Of a stretch of 64,000 bases of DNA, positions 36,664 through 46,450 are shown piece by piece. Under the pieces are notes generated by a model. The model did not search any database. It worked only from the letters and a program-made list of their open reading frames with translations, and was not told the origin of the DNA. Within the stretch, counting starts at the first letter, position 1; the number at the start of each line of letters is the position of its first letter. This DNA comes from Pseudomonas indica NBRC 103045 (GTDB lineage Bacteria; Pseudomonadota; Gammaproteobacteria; Pseudomonadales; Pseudomonadaceae), in the NCBI RefSeq assembly GCF_002091635.1, contig NZ_BDAC01000013.1, positions 1-64,000 of the forward strand. The letters run 5' to 3'. The position numbers and the translations under genes were made by a program.

Positions 36664-37767
36664 ATGTTTCGCCACGTCCTGTCTCTCGCTGCATCTCTCA
36701 GCCTCGCCAGTCTCCTCGTCGCCTGCGGTAACGGCGAGCCCGTCAAGCAGCCGGTCCGGCCGGCCATGGTCGTCAAGCCGAAGCCGGCGGCCGAAGCGAT
36801 GGAAGCCTACCCCGGCGAGGTGCGGGCGCGCTACGAACCCGAGCTGGCCTTCCGTATCGGCGGCAAGGTGGCCAAGCGCCTGGTGGATGTCGGGGCGCGA
36901 GTGAAGAAGGATCAGCCGCTGGCCGAACTGGACCCCGAGGACGTGCGCCTGCAACTGGAGGCCACCCGTGCCCAGGTGGCGGCGGCGGAAGCCAACCTGC
37001 AACTGGCCCGCGCCGAGCGCGACCGCTACAAGACCCTGCTGGAGCGCCAGTTGGTCAGTCGCTCGCAGTACGACAATGCGGAGAACGTCTACCGCTCGAA
37101 CGAGGCCCGGCTGAAGCAGATCCGCGCCGAATATAACGTCGCCAGCAACCAGGCCGCCTACACCGTGCTGCGCGCGCCGCAGGACGGCGTGATCGCCAGC
37201 CGCCAGGTGGAAGTGGGGCAGGTGGTCGCCGCTGGGCAGACGGTTTTCACCCTGGCCGCCGATGGCGAGCGCGAAGTGCTGTTCAGCGTGCCGGAGCAGG
37301 TGTTCGAGCGCTTCCGCATCGGCCAGGACGTTTCGGTGGAACTCTGGTCGCAGCCCGATCAACGCTTCCCCGGCCGCATCCGTGAGCTGGCCCCTGCTGC
37401 CGACCCGCAGTCGCGCACCTTCGCCGCGCGGGTGGCGTTCAGCGAGGGCAAGGTGCCCGCCGAGCTGGGCCAGAGTGCGCGGGTATTCGTCAAGGTGAAC
37501 GGTGACGTGCCGCTATCGGTGCCGCTGTCGGCGCTGAGCGCGGAAGGCGGCAGGCCGTTCGTCTGGGTGGTCGATCCCAAGGATTCCACGCTGCAGCGGC
37601 GTGCGGTGCGAACCGGGGCGTTCGGCGAGAAACGGGTGCCGATCCTGGAAGGATTGTCGGTGGACGACTGGGTGGTGGCAGCGGGTGTCCAGTTGCTGCG
37701 GGAGGGGCAGGCGGTACGGCCGGTGGACCGGGATAACCGGGTGGTCGAACTGGCGGCGAAGGAGTGA
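36664..37767 (+). CDS. mexJ: RND efflux periplasmic adaptor MexJ
   Basis: MexJ is a 367 aa membrane-fusion protein that links the MexK pump to an outer-membrane channel. The lipoprotein signal ends at Cys21 in LLVACGNG. The order of lipoyl-like, helical hairpin (about 95-160, RAQVAAAEANLQLARAERDR) and beta-barrel domains is standard, with VLRAPQDGVIASRQVEVGQV closing the lipoyl half. The following gene overlaps by four bases. In P. aeruginosa the system uses OprM or OpmH because no outer-membrane gene is in the operon; none is seen here either. Confidence 0.93.
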   Translation: MFRHVLSLAASLSLASLLVACGNGEPVKQPVRPAMVVKPKPAAEAMEAYPGEVRARYEPELAFRIGGKVAKRLVDVGARVKKDQPLAELDPEDVRLQLEATRAQVAAAEANLQLARAERDRYKTLLERQLVSRSQYDNAENVYRSNEARLKQIRAEYNVASNQAAYTVLRAPQDGVIASRQVEVGQVVAAGQTVFTLAADGEREVLFSVPEQVFERFRIGQDVSVELWSQPDQRFPGRIRELAPAADPQSRTFAARVAFSEGKVPAELGQSARVFVKVNGDVPLSVPLSALSAEGGRPFVWVVDPKDSTLQRRAVRTGAFGEKRVPILEGLSVDDWVVAAGVQLLREGQAVRPVDRDNRVVELAAKE

Positions 37768-40700
37768 CCGCGATGGGCTTCAACCTGTCTGCCTGGGCGC
37801 TGCGCAATCGTCAGATCGTTCTTTACATCATGCTGCTGATGGGCGCGGTCGGTGCGCTGTCCTACTCCAAACTGGGGCAGAGCGAGGACCCACCGTTCAC
37901 CTTCAAGGCCATGGTCATCCGCACCCTCTGGCCGGGTGCCAGCGCCGAAGAGGTCTCCCGGCAGGTCACCGAGCGCATCGAAAAGAAGCTGATGGAGACC
38001 GGCGACTACGAGCGGATCGTTTCGTTCTCTCGCCCTGGTGAATCGCAGGTGACCTTCATGGCCCGCGATTCCATGCATTCCGCTGACATCCCCGAGCTCT
38101 GGTACCAGATACGCAAGAAGGTCGGCGATATCCGCTACACCCTGCCGCCGGACATCCAGGGGCCGTTCTTCAACGATGAGTTCGGCACCACCTTCGGCAA
38201 CATCTACGCGCTGACCGGCGAAGGCTTCGATTACGCCGTTCTCAAGGACTACGCCGACCGCCTGCAGATCCAGTTGCAGCGGGTCAAGGACGTGGGCAAG
38301 GTCGAGCTGGTCGGCCTGCAGGACGAAAAAATCTGGATCGAGCTTTCCAACGTCAAGCTGGCCACCCTCGGCGTGCCGCTCCAGGCGGTGCAGCAAGCGC
38401 TTGAAGAGCAGAACGCCATGGCGGCCACCGGCTTCTTCGAAACCGCCAGCGACCGGGTACAGCTACGGGTATCCGGTCGTTTTGCGTCGGTGGAGGAGAT
38501 CCGCAATTTCCCCATCCGCGTCGGCGACCGTACCTTCCGCCTCGGCGACGTGGCCGATGTGCGGCGTGGCTTCAACGACCCGCCGGCGCCCCGCATGCGC
38601 TTCATGGGCGAGGACGCCATCGGTCTGGCAGTTTCGATGAAGGCGGGTGGCGACATCCTGGCCCTGGGCGAATCCCTCGAACATGAGTTCGCCCTATTGC
38701 AGGAAAACCTGCCGGTCGGCATGCAGCTGCGCAAGGTGTCTGACCAGCCGGCGGCGGTGAAGACCGGCGTGGGCGAGTTCGTCCGGGTACTGGCCGAGGC
38801 GCTGGTCATCGTCCTGCTGGTGAGCTTCTTCTCCCTCGGGCTGCGCACCGGTCTGGTGGTGGCGTTGTCGATCCCGCTGGTTCTGGCGATGACCTTCGCC
38901 ATCATGAACTACTTCAATATCGGGCTGCACAAGATCTCCCTCGGCGCGCTGGTGCTCGCCCTCGGGCTGCTGGTGGACGACGCGATCATTGCGGTGGAGA
39001 TGATGGCGATCAAGATGGAGCAGGGCTTCGACCGTCTCAAGGCGGCCAGCTACGCCTGGACCAGCACCGCCTTTCCCATGCTCACCGGGACCCTGATCAC
39101 CGCTGCCGGCTTCCTGCCGATCGCCACGGCAGAGTCCAGTACCGGCGAATACACCCGTTCGATCTTCCAGGTAGTGGCTATCTCGCTGCTGGCCTCCTGG
39201 GTTGCCGCGGTGGTGTTCGTGCCCTATCTCGGCGAGCGCCTGCTGCCGGACCTGGCCAAACGTCATGCCGAGAAGCATGGCGGTAGCGATAAGGGCCACG
39301 ACCCCTACTCCACGCCGTTCTACCAGCGTTTTCGGCGAGTAGTGGAATGGTGCGTCCGGCGGCGCAAGACGGTGCTGTTGCTCACCGTCGGCGCTTTCGT
39401 TGCGGCGGTGGTGCTGTTCCGTTTCGTGCCGCAGCAGTTCTTCCCGGCCTCCGGGCGGCTGGAGCTGATGGTCGACCTGAAACTGGCCGAGGGCGCGTCT
39501 CTGGTGGCCACCGAGGCCGAGGTCAAGCGCCTGGAGAAGCTGATCGCCGGACATGAGGGCGTCGACAACTACGTAGCTTATGTCGGTACCGGATCGCCGC
39601 GCTTCTATCTCCCGCTCGACCAGCAACTGCCAGCGGCCAGCTTCGCCCAGTTCGTCGTGCTGGCGAAGACCGTCGAGGATCGCGAGCGCATCCGTGGCTG
39701 GCTGATCAAGACCATGGACGAGGATTTCCCCACCTTGCGCAGTCGCGTTTCGCGCCTCGAGAACGGTCCGCCGGTGGGCTATCCGATCCAGTTCCGCGTG
39801 ACCGGCGAGCACATCGAGGAGGTCCGTGCCCTGGCCCGCGAAGTGGAGGCCAAGGTACGCGAGAATCCCTACGTGGTGAACGTGCACCTGGACTGGGAAG
39901 AGCCGAGCAAGGTGGTGCGCCTGAATATCGATCAGGAGCGGGCCCGTGCATTGGGTGTCAGCACTGCGGATGTGTCGCGTTTCCTGCAGAGCTCCCTGAC
40001 CGGATCGAGCGTCAGCCAGTACCGCGAAGACAACGAGCTGATCGAAATCCTTCTGCGCGGCACGCCGCGCGAGCGCAACGACCTCACGCTGCTGCAGAGC
40101 CTGGCGGTGCCCACCAGCAATGGCCGCAGTGTCGCGCTGTCGCAGATCGCCACCTTCGACTACAGCTTCGAGGAAGGCATCATCTGGCACCGCAACCGTC
40201 TGCCCAACGTCACCGTGCGCGCCGATATCTACGGGCCCGAGCAGCCGGCCACGCTGGTCAGCCAGATCCTGCCGACCCTGGAGCCGATTCGCGCCAAACT
40301 ACCGTCCGGTTACCTGCTGGAGGTGGGCGGTACCCTGGAGGACTCGGCGCGCGGGCAGAAATCGGTAAACGCCGGCCTGCCATTGTTCGTGGTGGTGGTG
40401 TTGACGCTGCTGATGGCACAACTGAAGAGCTTCTCGCGCTCGGCGATGGTGTTCCTCACCGCGCCCCTGGGGCTGATCGGCGTGACCCTGTTCCTCCTGG
40501 TGTTCCGCCAGCCGTTCGGCTTCGTTGCGATGCTCGGCACCATCGCCCTGGCCGGCATGATCATGCGCAACTCGGTGATCCTGGTGGACCAGATCGAACA
40601 GGACATCGAGGCCGGCCTGGACCGTTGGCACGCCATCATCGAGGCGACGGTGCGCCGCTTCCGGCCCATCGTGCTGACGGCGCTGGCCTCGGTACTGGCG

Positions 40701-40841
40701 ATGATCCCGCTGTCGCGCAGCATCTTCTTCGGCCCCATGGCCGTGGCTATCATGGGCGGCCTGGTGGTTGCCACCGCGCTGACCCTGCTGTTCCTGCCGG
40801 CGCTGTATGCCGCCTGGTTCAGGGTGAAGAAGGAAAGCTGA
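37764..40841 (+). CDS. mexK: RND efflux inner-membrane transporter MexK
   Basis: MexK is a 1025 aa RND pump with twelve transmembrane segments and two large periplasmic loops, driven by the proton gradient. TM4 carries the proton-relay aspartates in GLLVDDAIIAVEMM. The second half has GTIALAGMIMRNSVILVDQI. GTG 37764 overlaps the mexJ stop, while ATG 37773 has GGAG eight bases upstream; either gives a normal N terminus (GFNLSAWALRNRQIVLY). In P. aeruginosa MexJK exports triclosan and erythromycin. Confidence 0.93.
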   Translation: MTAMGFNLSAWALRNRQIVLYIMLLMGAVGALSYSKLGQSEDPPFTFKAMVIRTLWPGASAEEVSRQVTERIEKKLMETGDYERIVSFSRPGESQVTFMARDSMHSADIPELWYQIRKKVGDIRYTLPPDIQGPFFNDEFGTTFGNIYALTGEGFDYAVLKDYADRLQIQLQRVKDVGKVELVGLQDEKIWIELSNVKLATLGVPLQAVQQALEEQNAMAATGFFETASDRVQLRVSGRFASVEEIRNFPIRVGDRTFRLGDVADVRRGFNDPPAPRMRFMGEDAIGLAVSMKAGGDILALGESLEHEFALLQENLPVGMQLRKVSDQPAAVKTGVGEFVRVLAEALVIVLLVSFFSLGLRTGLVVALSIPLVLAMTFAIMNYFNIGLHKISLGALVLALGLLVDDAIIAVEMMAIKMEQGFDRLKAASYAWTSTAFPMLTGTLITAAGFLPIATAESSTGEYTRSIFQVVAISLLASWVAAVVFVPYLGERLLPDLAKRHAEKHGGSDKGHDPYSTPFYQRFRRVVEWCVRRRKTVLLLTVGAFVAAVVLFRFVPQQFFPASGRLELMVDLKLAEGASLVATEAEVKRLEKLIAGHEGVDNYVAYVGTGSPRFYLPLDQQLPAASFAQFVVLAKTVEDRERIRGWLIKTMDEDFPTLRSRVSRLENGPPVGYPIQFRVTGEHIEEVRALAREVEAKVRENPYVVNVHLDWEEPSKVVRLNIDQERARALGVSTADVSRFLQSSLTGSSVSQYREDNELIEILLRGTPRERNDLTLLQSLAVPTSNGRSVALSQIATFDYSFEEGIIWHRNRLPNVTVRADIYGPEQPATLVSQILPTLEPIRAKLPSGYLLEVGGTLEDSARGQKSVNAGLPLFVVVVLTLLMAQLKSFSRSAMVFLTAPLGLIGVTLFLLVFRQPFGFVAMLGTIALAGMIMRNSVILVDQIEQDIEAGLDRWHAIIEATVRRFRPIVLTALASVLAMIPLSRSIFFGPMAVAIMGGLVVATALTLLFLPALYAAWFRVKKES

Positions 40842-40851
40842 CGAGGTCGTT

Positions 40852-40872
40852 CAGGGCGGGTTTCCCGCCCTG
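40852..40872. terminator. Hairpin between convergent mexK and the truncated-haemoglobin pseudogene
   Basis: CAGGGCGGG (40852-40860), loop TTT, CCCGCCCTG (40864-40872). It is a perfect stem without a following T-run. Confidence 0.55.
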
Positions 40873-41297
40873 TCATGTCAGGCCATGCCGATTGCGGCTG
40901 GCCTGGACGATGCGTTGCGCCGGCACCCGCAGTTGAGCCAGCAGGTAGTCGGCGAAGTCCGGCGCATAGCCCTGCTTGCCGATGGCGCGCGCCATGCAGC
41001 CCAGCCAGGCTTCGCTTAAGGCTTCGTCGACCGGCCATTGCGCATGGAAAGAAGGAATGGCGATGGGGCCGTACTTCTCGCTGAACAGCTTCGGCCCACC
41101 GAGCCAGCCACTGAGAAAGCTGGCCAGCTTGTCGCGGCTCGGTGCCAGGTCTTCGGGATGCAGGCGCCGCAAGGCGGCGGCCTCGGGCCATTCGTCCATC
41201 TGCCGATAGAACTCGTCGACCAACCGGCGAAGTCCCTCGATACCTCCGGAGCCCGGTAGGAGGCATCGCCGACACCGTAGACGGGCTTTTCGCTCAT
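40873..41297 (-). pseudogene. Group II truncated haemoglobin, frameshifted near the N terminus
   Basis: ATG 41297 opens MSEKPVYGVGDASYRAP, the usual start of Pseudomonas group II truncated haemoglobins. At about 41247-41252 the frame is lost. One extra base would continue as GGIEGLRRLVDEFYRQMDE and on through an otherwise perfect globin of about 140 aa. The proximal-His region (IPSFHAQW) and the Trp of AWLGCMARAIG are intact. A single-base deletion in the CTCCGG run explains it. The long frame starting at 41223 has only TTG as a start and would lack helix A/B. It may be a real mutation or a sequencing error. Confidence 0.85.
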
Positions 41298-41313
41298 CGC
41301 ATCCAGGCTCCGG

Positions 41314-41991
41314 TTAGAGCAGGCCGAAGACTTTCTTCGCCAGGCTGGTGGCGGCACCAGCCGGGTTCTGGCGAATGCTCGCCTCTTGCTTGGCGATCAC
41401 CTCGAAGAGCGCGTTCAGCGCCTGCTCGGTGACGTAGCCCTCGACGCTGGCGCTTTTCGCGTCGATGACACCGAAGGTGGCCGCCTGGCTGGCGAAGGCG
41501 TTGTACTGCTGGGCCAGGCCGACCTGATCGGTGGCCTTCTTCACGATTGGCAGGAAGCGCGCGCGGATCTGCTCGCGGCTGGTGCGGTTCAGGTACTGGG
41601 TGGCAGCGTCGTTGGGGCCGGACAGGATGCCCTTGGCGTCGGTCACGGTCATCTTTTTCACTGCGTCCAGCAGCAAGGCCTGGGCTTCCGGCACCGCCGC
41701 TTCGGCGGCCTTGTTCATGCTGGTTTCGAGCTGTTCGACCTGCGCCCCCATGCCCATCATCTTCATGGTGCGGGCCGCCTTGCCGAGCTTGCCCGGCAGT
41801 TCGATGCGCACCTCGGGATCGTTGCTGAACCCGCCGGGTTTGCCGAGTTGCTGCACGGCCACCTTGGCGCCCTGAGCGAGAGCATCCTTAAGACCGCCGC
41901 TGGCTTCGGACTGGCTGAGATCGGCGAGCGACAGGGCGAATGCGCTGGCGGAGAGGGTAAGGGTGGCGAGCAGGGTGGTCAGGCGAAGCAT
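41314..41991 (-). CDS. DUF4197 secreted protein
   Basis: This gene encodes 225 aa. A signal peptide (about 1-19, ending SAFA) is followed by an all-helical domain with ALAQGAKVAVQQLGKPGGFS, then DAKGILSGPNDAATQYLNR and FEVIAKQEASIRQNPAG, the DUF4197 pattern. It is exported to the periplasm. Function is unknown. The globin pseudogene starts 17 bases past its end on the same strand, so the two could share a transcript. Confidence 0.88.
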   Translation of the reverse strand: MLRLTTLLATLTLSASAFALSLADLSQSEASGGLKDALAQGAKVAVQQLGKPGGFSNDPEVRIELPGKLGKAARTMKMMGMGAQVEQLETSMNKAAEAAVPEAQALLLDAVKKMTVTDAKGILSGPNDAATQYLNRTSREQIRARFLPIVKKATDQVGLAQQYNAFASQAATFGVIDAKSASVEGYVTEQALNALFEVIAKQEASIRQNPAGAATSLAKKVFGLL

Positions 41992-42081
41992 GTGGGGTTC
42001 CTCGAAAAGGCGTCGGGGCGAGCATAGCGGACGCTGGCGCCGGTGCGAACCGGCGCCAGTCTCAAGAACAGCGACAATGCC

Positions 42082-44568
42082 TTAGACCACGGCCTCGGCA
42101 CTGTCCTCGCTACGCTCCATGGTTACCTGGCGGATCGACAGGCGGATTTCCGCCGGCAGCACGCGCTTGGCCGCGCCTTCGGCCAGTTCGCCGAGCTGCG
42201 GGTGGTAGCTGAGCTTGCCTGCTTCGTCCTGGCGCAGCACACCCTGGTCGAGCAGGCTCTGGATGAAGTGGCGGAACAGGCTCTTGTCGAAGAATTCCGG
42301 GGCGTTCAAGCCATGGAGGATCGACAGGCGCTGGGCCATCACGGTGCAGAGATTCTCCAGCTCCTCGGCAGACAGTGTGTTCTGCCCGCCGTTGATCAGC
42401 AGGGCGATGGCCATGTAGAAGCGTTGCAGGGTCTGCACGATGGCGCGGGCCAGCAGGGTCAGCAGGACGAACTGCCGCGAGCTGGGCGCCGGGCGCACGA
42501 ACACGTCGTTCTCGAACTTCAGCAGGCCCTGGTCGACGAACGCAGCCAGCCAGTCGTCGATCACCGCATCCAGCTCTTCCACTTCGTAGCGAATGAACAG
42601 TTCCGACTGCAGGTAGGGGTAGAGCGCGCGGGTGTAGCGCAGGATCTGCTCGCGGCTCATCCGCGCGCTGCTCTGGAAAAAGCTGGCGAGCAACGCCGGC
42701 AGAGCGAAGACGTGGAGGATGTTGTTGCGGTAGTAAGTCATCAGGACGGCGTTCTGTTCGTCCAGATAGAGAATGCGGCCGAGGGCGTCCTTTTGTTCGG
42801 CGAGCAGGTCCATGCTGCGGACGTATTCGATCAGCGCCTGGCCATCGCCGTCCGGCAGTGTGGAGTGGACCGAGTAGGGCACCCGGCGCAGCAGCGCCAG
42901 GTAGAGGTCCAGCACCCGCGCCAGAGCCTTCTCGTCGAGCGCCAGCTTGCTGGTGGACAGCAGCGCCAGGGCGACCAGGTTGACCGGGTTGACCGCCGCC
43001 GCTTCGTTCAGGTGCTGGGCGACGCGGTCGGCGAGACGGTTGGTGGTCTCGTTGAGCCAGGCCGGGCGATATTGCGGGCCGAGTTCCTGATCACGCCAAC
43101 CAGGCTGTTCGCGGTCGAGGAAGTCGGCCAGCTTGATCGGCTCGCCGAAGTTGACCCAGACCTGGCCGAAGCGCTGCTTGAGGGCGCCGATGACCTTGAA
43201 GAGGTCGAAGATCGATTCCTTCTTCTTCGCTGCGCCGCGCAGTTCGCCAAGGTAGGTACGGCCCTCCAGCACCCGCTCGTAGCCGATATAGACCGGCACG
43301 AAGACGATGGGCAGGCGCGAGGAGCGCAGGAAGCTGCGCAGGGTGATGGCGAGCATGCCGGTCTTCGGTTGCAGCATGCGGCCGGTACGCGAACGGCCGC
43401 CTTCGACGAAGTACTCCACCGGGAAGCCGCGGCTGAACAAGGTATAGAGGTATTCGTTGAACACCGCGGTATAGAGCGGGTTGCCCTTGAAGGTGCGGCG
43501 CATGAAGAAGGCGCCGCCCCGGCGCAGCAGGCCGCCGATCACCGGCATGTTCAGGTTGATCCCGGCGGCGATGTGCGGCGGGGTCAGGCCGTTGCGGAAC
43601 AACAGGTAGGACAGCAGCAGGTAATCGATGTGGCTGCGGTGGCAGGGCACGTAGATCACCTCGTGGCCGTGCACCACGCTTTGCACCTGCTCGATGTGGT
43701 TGATCCGGATGCCCTCGTAGAGCTTGTTCCAGAACCACGACAGCACCACTTCGAGGAAGCGGATCGCGGTGTAGGCGAAGTCCGAAGCGATCTCGTTGCC
43801 GTAGCGCAGGGCCTGGGCTTCGGCCTTCTCCACGGAAATCTTCTCGCGCTCGGCCTCGTCGAGGATGGCCTGGCGAACCAGGGGCGCGTGTACCAGCCCT
43901 TTCACCAGATTGCGCCGGTGCGACAGGTCCGGGCCGATCACGGCGGTCTTCTGGTTGCGGAAATGCACGCGCAGGATGCGATGGACCATGCGAAGGGTGC
44001 GCTCCTCGCCCTTGTCCTGCTCGACCAGCTCGCGCAGGTGGATGGGTGTGGAGAACTGCACTCGGGTCTTGCGGCCGAGGATGAGGATGCTCACCAGCCG
44101 GCGCAGGCGCCCAGTGACCGCCCAGGTGTCGGCGAACAGCAGTTTCCAGGGGCTGGTCTCGCGATCCGGCGACTGGCCCCAGAACACGCTGACCGGGACG
44201 ATCTGCACATCCTCGACGTTGTGCTGGCCGAGGGCATTGACCAGCCGCACCAGCGTCGGCGAGGCACCGCGCTTGCCCTGGCGGCCGAGCCAGCCGGGCG
44301 CCGGGGTCAAATAGAAGAAGGCCGCGGGCTCGACATGGCCACCCACCGCCACCGGCAGCACCGGACGCGGCAGGCCGGCCTTGGTGCATTCCGTATCGAC
44401 CACCGCGAGGTCGCTGACCGAGGGCTGCTGCAGCACGTAGAACACCGGTTTGCTGCGGTCGAGCTGGAGGGAAAAGGCCGACTGGTTGATGGTTTCCGAG
44501 CGCACCCAGAGATACAGCAGGCGGCGCAGGGTACCGAAGGCGAGGCGGCGAAACGGGGAGCGGGTCAT
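42082..44568 (-). CDS. plsB: Glycerol-3-phosphate acyltransferase PlsB
   Basis: PlsB acylates sn-glycerol-3-phosphate at position 1, the first step of phospholipid synthesis, at the inner membrane. The protein is 828 aa. The acyltransferase motif [13 protein letters not shown] (HX4D) is present, as are [20 protein letters not shown] and [16 protein letters not shown]. The frame is open to 44811, but ATG 44568 begins [20 protein letters not shown] as in relatives. It is divergent from the ABC transporter genes. Confidence 0.95.
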   Translation of the reverse strand: MTRSPFRRLAFGTLRRLLYLWVRSETINQSAFSLQLDRSKPVFYVLQQPSVSDLAVVDTECTKAGLPRPVLPVAVGGHVEPAAFFYLTPAPGWLGRQGKRGASPTLVRLVNALGQHNVEDVQIVPVSVFWGQSPDRETSPWKLLFADTWAVTGRLRRLVSILILGRKTRVQFSTPIHLRELVEQDKGEERTLRMVHRILRVHFRNQKTAVIGPDLSHRRNLVKGLVHAPLVRQAILDEAEREKISVEKAEAQALRYGNEIASDFAYTAIRFLEVVLSWFWNKLYEGIRINHIEQVQSVVHGHEVIYVPCHRSHIDYLLLSYLLFRNGLTPPHIAAGINLNMPVIGGLLRRGGAFFMRRTFKGNPLYTAVFNEYLYTLFSRGFPVEYFVEGGRSRTGRMLQPKTGMLAITLRSFLRSSRLPIVFVPVYIGYERVLEGRTYLGELRGAAKKKESIFDLFKVIGALKQRFGQVWVNFGEPIKLADFLDREQPGWRDQELGPQYRPAWLNETTNRLADRVAQHLNEAAAVNPVNLVALALLSTSKLALDEKALARVLDLYLALLRRVPYSVHSTLPDGDGQALIEYVRSMDLLAEQKDALGRILYLDEQNAVLMTYYRNNILHVFALPALLASFFQSSARMSREQILRYTRALYPYLQSELFIRYEVEELDAVIDDWLAAFVDQGLLKFENDVFVRPAPSSRQFVLLTLLARAIVQTLQRFYMAIALLINGGQNTLSAEELENLCTVMAQRLSILHGLNAPEFFDKSLFRHFIQSLLDQGVLRQDEAGKLSYHPQLGELAEGAAKRVLPAEIRLSIRQVTMERSEDSAEAVV

Positions 44569-44793
44569 ACGATCGGGTGACGGTGTCGAGCGAAGCTCGG
44601 GGCGGCTAGTGTGCCGTATCCGCCAGTGGGCCGCAAAAAACCTGTAAATCACTGAAAACATTCTGCAACCCGCTTCACGCCGGGCGTCTTGCAATGGCCG
44701 CGGGCGCCCCCATATAGTCCGGCGTCGTTGCAGAGGGCCCGTCCGGTGCCGTCCTGGCGAACGGAAGGGTCTTGACCGGAATGGTGAGAGGCC

Positions 44794-45717
44794 ATGATCG
44801 AGATCAGTCATCTAAGTAAGCGTTTCGCGCAGCACACCGCGGTGGACAACCTGTCCTTCCGAGTCCAGCAGGGAGAAGTGCTGGGATTCCTCGGCCCGAA
44901 CGGCGCCGGTAAATCCACCACCATGAAGATGCTCACCGGCTTCCTCGCGCCGACCTCGGGCACCGCCAGCATCCTCGGTTTCGATATCCAGACCCAGACC
45001 CTCCAGGCCCAGCGGCAGATCGGCTACCTGCCGGAAGGCGCGCCCTGCTACGGCGACATGACGGTGCGCGGCTTCCTCGCGTTCATCGCCGAGGTGCGTG
45101 GATTCCGGGGTGCCGAGAAGAAAGAACGGGTCAGCAAGGCCGTCGCCCTGGTGGAATTGGAAAACGTCCTCGAACAATCCATCGAGACGCTGTCCAAGGG
45201 CTTCAAGCGTCGCGTCGGGCTGGCCCAGGCGATCCTCCACGATCCCAAGGTGCTGATCCTCGACGAACCTACCGATGGCCTCGATCCCAACCAGAAACAT
45301 CAGGTCCGCCAGCTCATCCAGAGCCTGGCGAAGGACAAGATCGTCATCATCTCCACCCATATCCTCGAGGAAGTGACCGCCGTCTGTACCCGCGCGGTGG
45401 TGATCGCCGGCGGCCGGCTGGTGGCCGACAGCACGCCCTTCGAACTGGAGAGCCGTTCGCGCTATCACCAGGCGGTGACCCTGGTGGCCGAGGATGCGCT
45501 GGACGTCGCGGCGCTGGCGGAATTGCCGGGCGTGGCGGGTATCGAGGAAAACGGCATCGCCAACAGCCTGACGGTGCTGGCCAAGCCGGGCGAGGTGATC
45601 TTCCCGCAGGTCAACGATCTGATCCGCGAGCGCGGCTGGAAAATCAAGGAATTGGACGTGGAGCGTGGGCGCCTCGATGAGGTGTTCCGCACCCTGACCC
45701 GGGGAGAAGCGGCATGA
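44794..45717 (+). CDS. ABC transporter ATP-binding protein (GldA-like)
   Basis: This is a 307 aa ATPase. Walker A is GPNGAGKST, the signature loop reads [14 protein letters not shown], Walker B is [13 protein letters not shown], and the switch His follows in [10 protein letters not shown]. The C-terminal extension (about 230-307) is that of exporter ATPases with an ABC-2 permease. The next three genes complete a Gld-type set. The stop overlaps the permease start (ATGA). Confidence 0.93.
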   Translation: MIEISHLSKRFAQHTAVDNLSFRVQQGEVLGFLGPNGAGKSTTMKMLTGFLAPTSGTASILGFDIQTQTLQAQRQIGYLPEGAPCYGDMTVRGFLAFIAEVRGFRGAEKKERVSKAVALVELENVLEQSIETLSKGFKRRVGLAQAILHDPKVLILDEPTDGLDPNQKHQVRQLIQSLAKDKIVIISTHILEEVTAVCTRAVVIAGGRLVADSTPFELESRSRYHQAVTLVAEDALDVAALAELPGVAGIEENGIANSLTVLAKPGEVIFPQVNDLIRERGWKIKELDVERGRLDEVFRTLTRGEAA

Positions 45718-46448
45718 AACAGCTACTCGTCGTCTTCAAGCGCGAGCTGGCGAGCTACTTCGCGACCCCGCTGGCCTATGTGTTCATCGTCATCTTCCTG
45801 GTGCTGTCCGGGGTATTCACCTTCTACCTGGGCGGCTTCTACGAGCGCGGCCAGGCCGACCTGTCGCCGTTCTTCAATTTCCACCCTTGGCTCTACCTGT
45901 TCCTGGTGCCGGCCATCGCCATGCGCCTCTGGGCGGAGGAGCGCAAGTCCGGCTCCATCGAGTTGCTGATGACGCTGCCGATCACCCGCTTCGAGGCGGT
46001 CACCGGCAAGTTCCTCGCCGCCTGGGCGTTCGCCGGCATCGCGCTGATGCTCACCTTCCCCATGGTGATCACGGTCAACTACCTGGGCGAGCCGGACAAC
46101 GGCGCCATCCTCACCGCCTACATCGGCAGTTGGCTGCTGGCCGGCTCGTACCTGGCGATCGGCTCCTGCATGTCGGCGCTGGCGAAGAACCAGGTGATCG
46201 CCTTCATCCTGGCGGTGAGCGTGTGCTTCCTGTTCATCGTCAGCGGGTTCCCGCTGGTGCTGGACGCGTTCAACGCCTGGGCGCCGCAGTGGCTGCTCGA
46301 TGCGGTGTCGTCGCTGAGCTTCCTGATTCGCTTCGACGCCATCAGCAAGGGCGTGATCGACCTGCGCGACCTGCTCTATTTCGTCACCCTGATCGCCGCC
46401 TGGCTGGCTGCCACGGCGGTGGTGGTCGATCTGAAGAAGGCTGACTGA
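45714..46448 (+). CDS. ABC-2 type permease (GldF-like)
   Basis: This is a 244 aa membrane protein with six predicted segments. The N terminus QLLVVFKRELASYFATPLAY and the loop RLWAEERKSGSIELLMTLPI are typical of ABC-2 permeases near gldG genes. It overlaps the ATPase gene by four bases. The substrate is unknown. Confidence 0.9.
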   Translation: MKQLLVVFKRELASYFATPLAYVFIVIFLVLSGVFTFYLGGFYERGQADLSPFFNFHPWLYLFLVPAIAMRLWAEERKSGSIELLMTLPITRFEAVTGKFLAAWAFAGIALMLTFPMVITVNYLGEPDNGAILTAYIGSWLLAGSYLAIGSCMSALAKNQVIAFILAVSVCFLFIVSGFPLVLDAFNAWAPQWLLDAVSSLSFLIRFDAISKGVIDLRDLLYFVTLIAAWLAATAVVVDLKKAD

Positions 46449-46450
46449 AC

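Noticed and set aside
40873-41223. Intact short globin starting at TTG 41223
   Set aside because: It would lack the N-terminal helix region that is plainly encoded upstream in another frame; a frameshift explains both pieces.
42043-44580. 845-codon open frame on the plus strand
   Set aside because: It mirrors plsB, whose motifs are clear. The translation has no domain and a repetitive Glu/Val/Gln composition.
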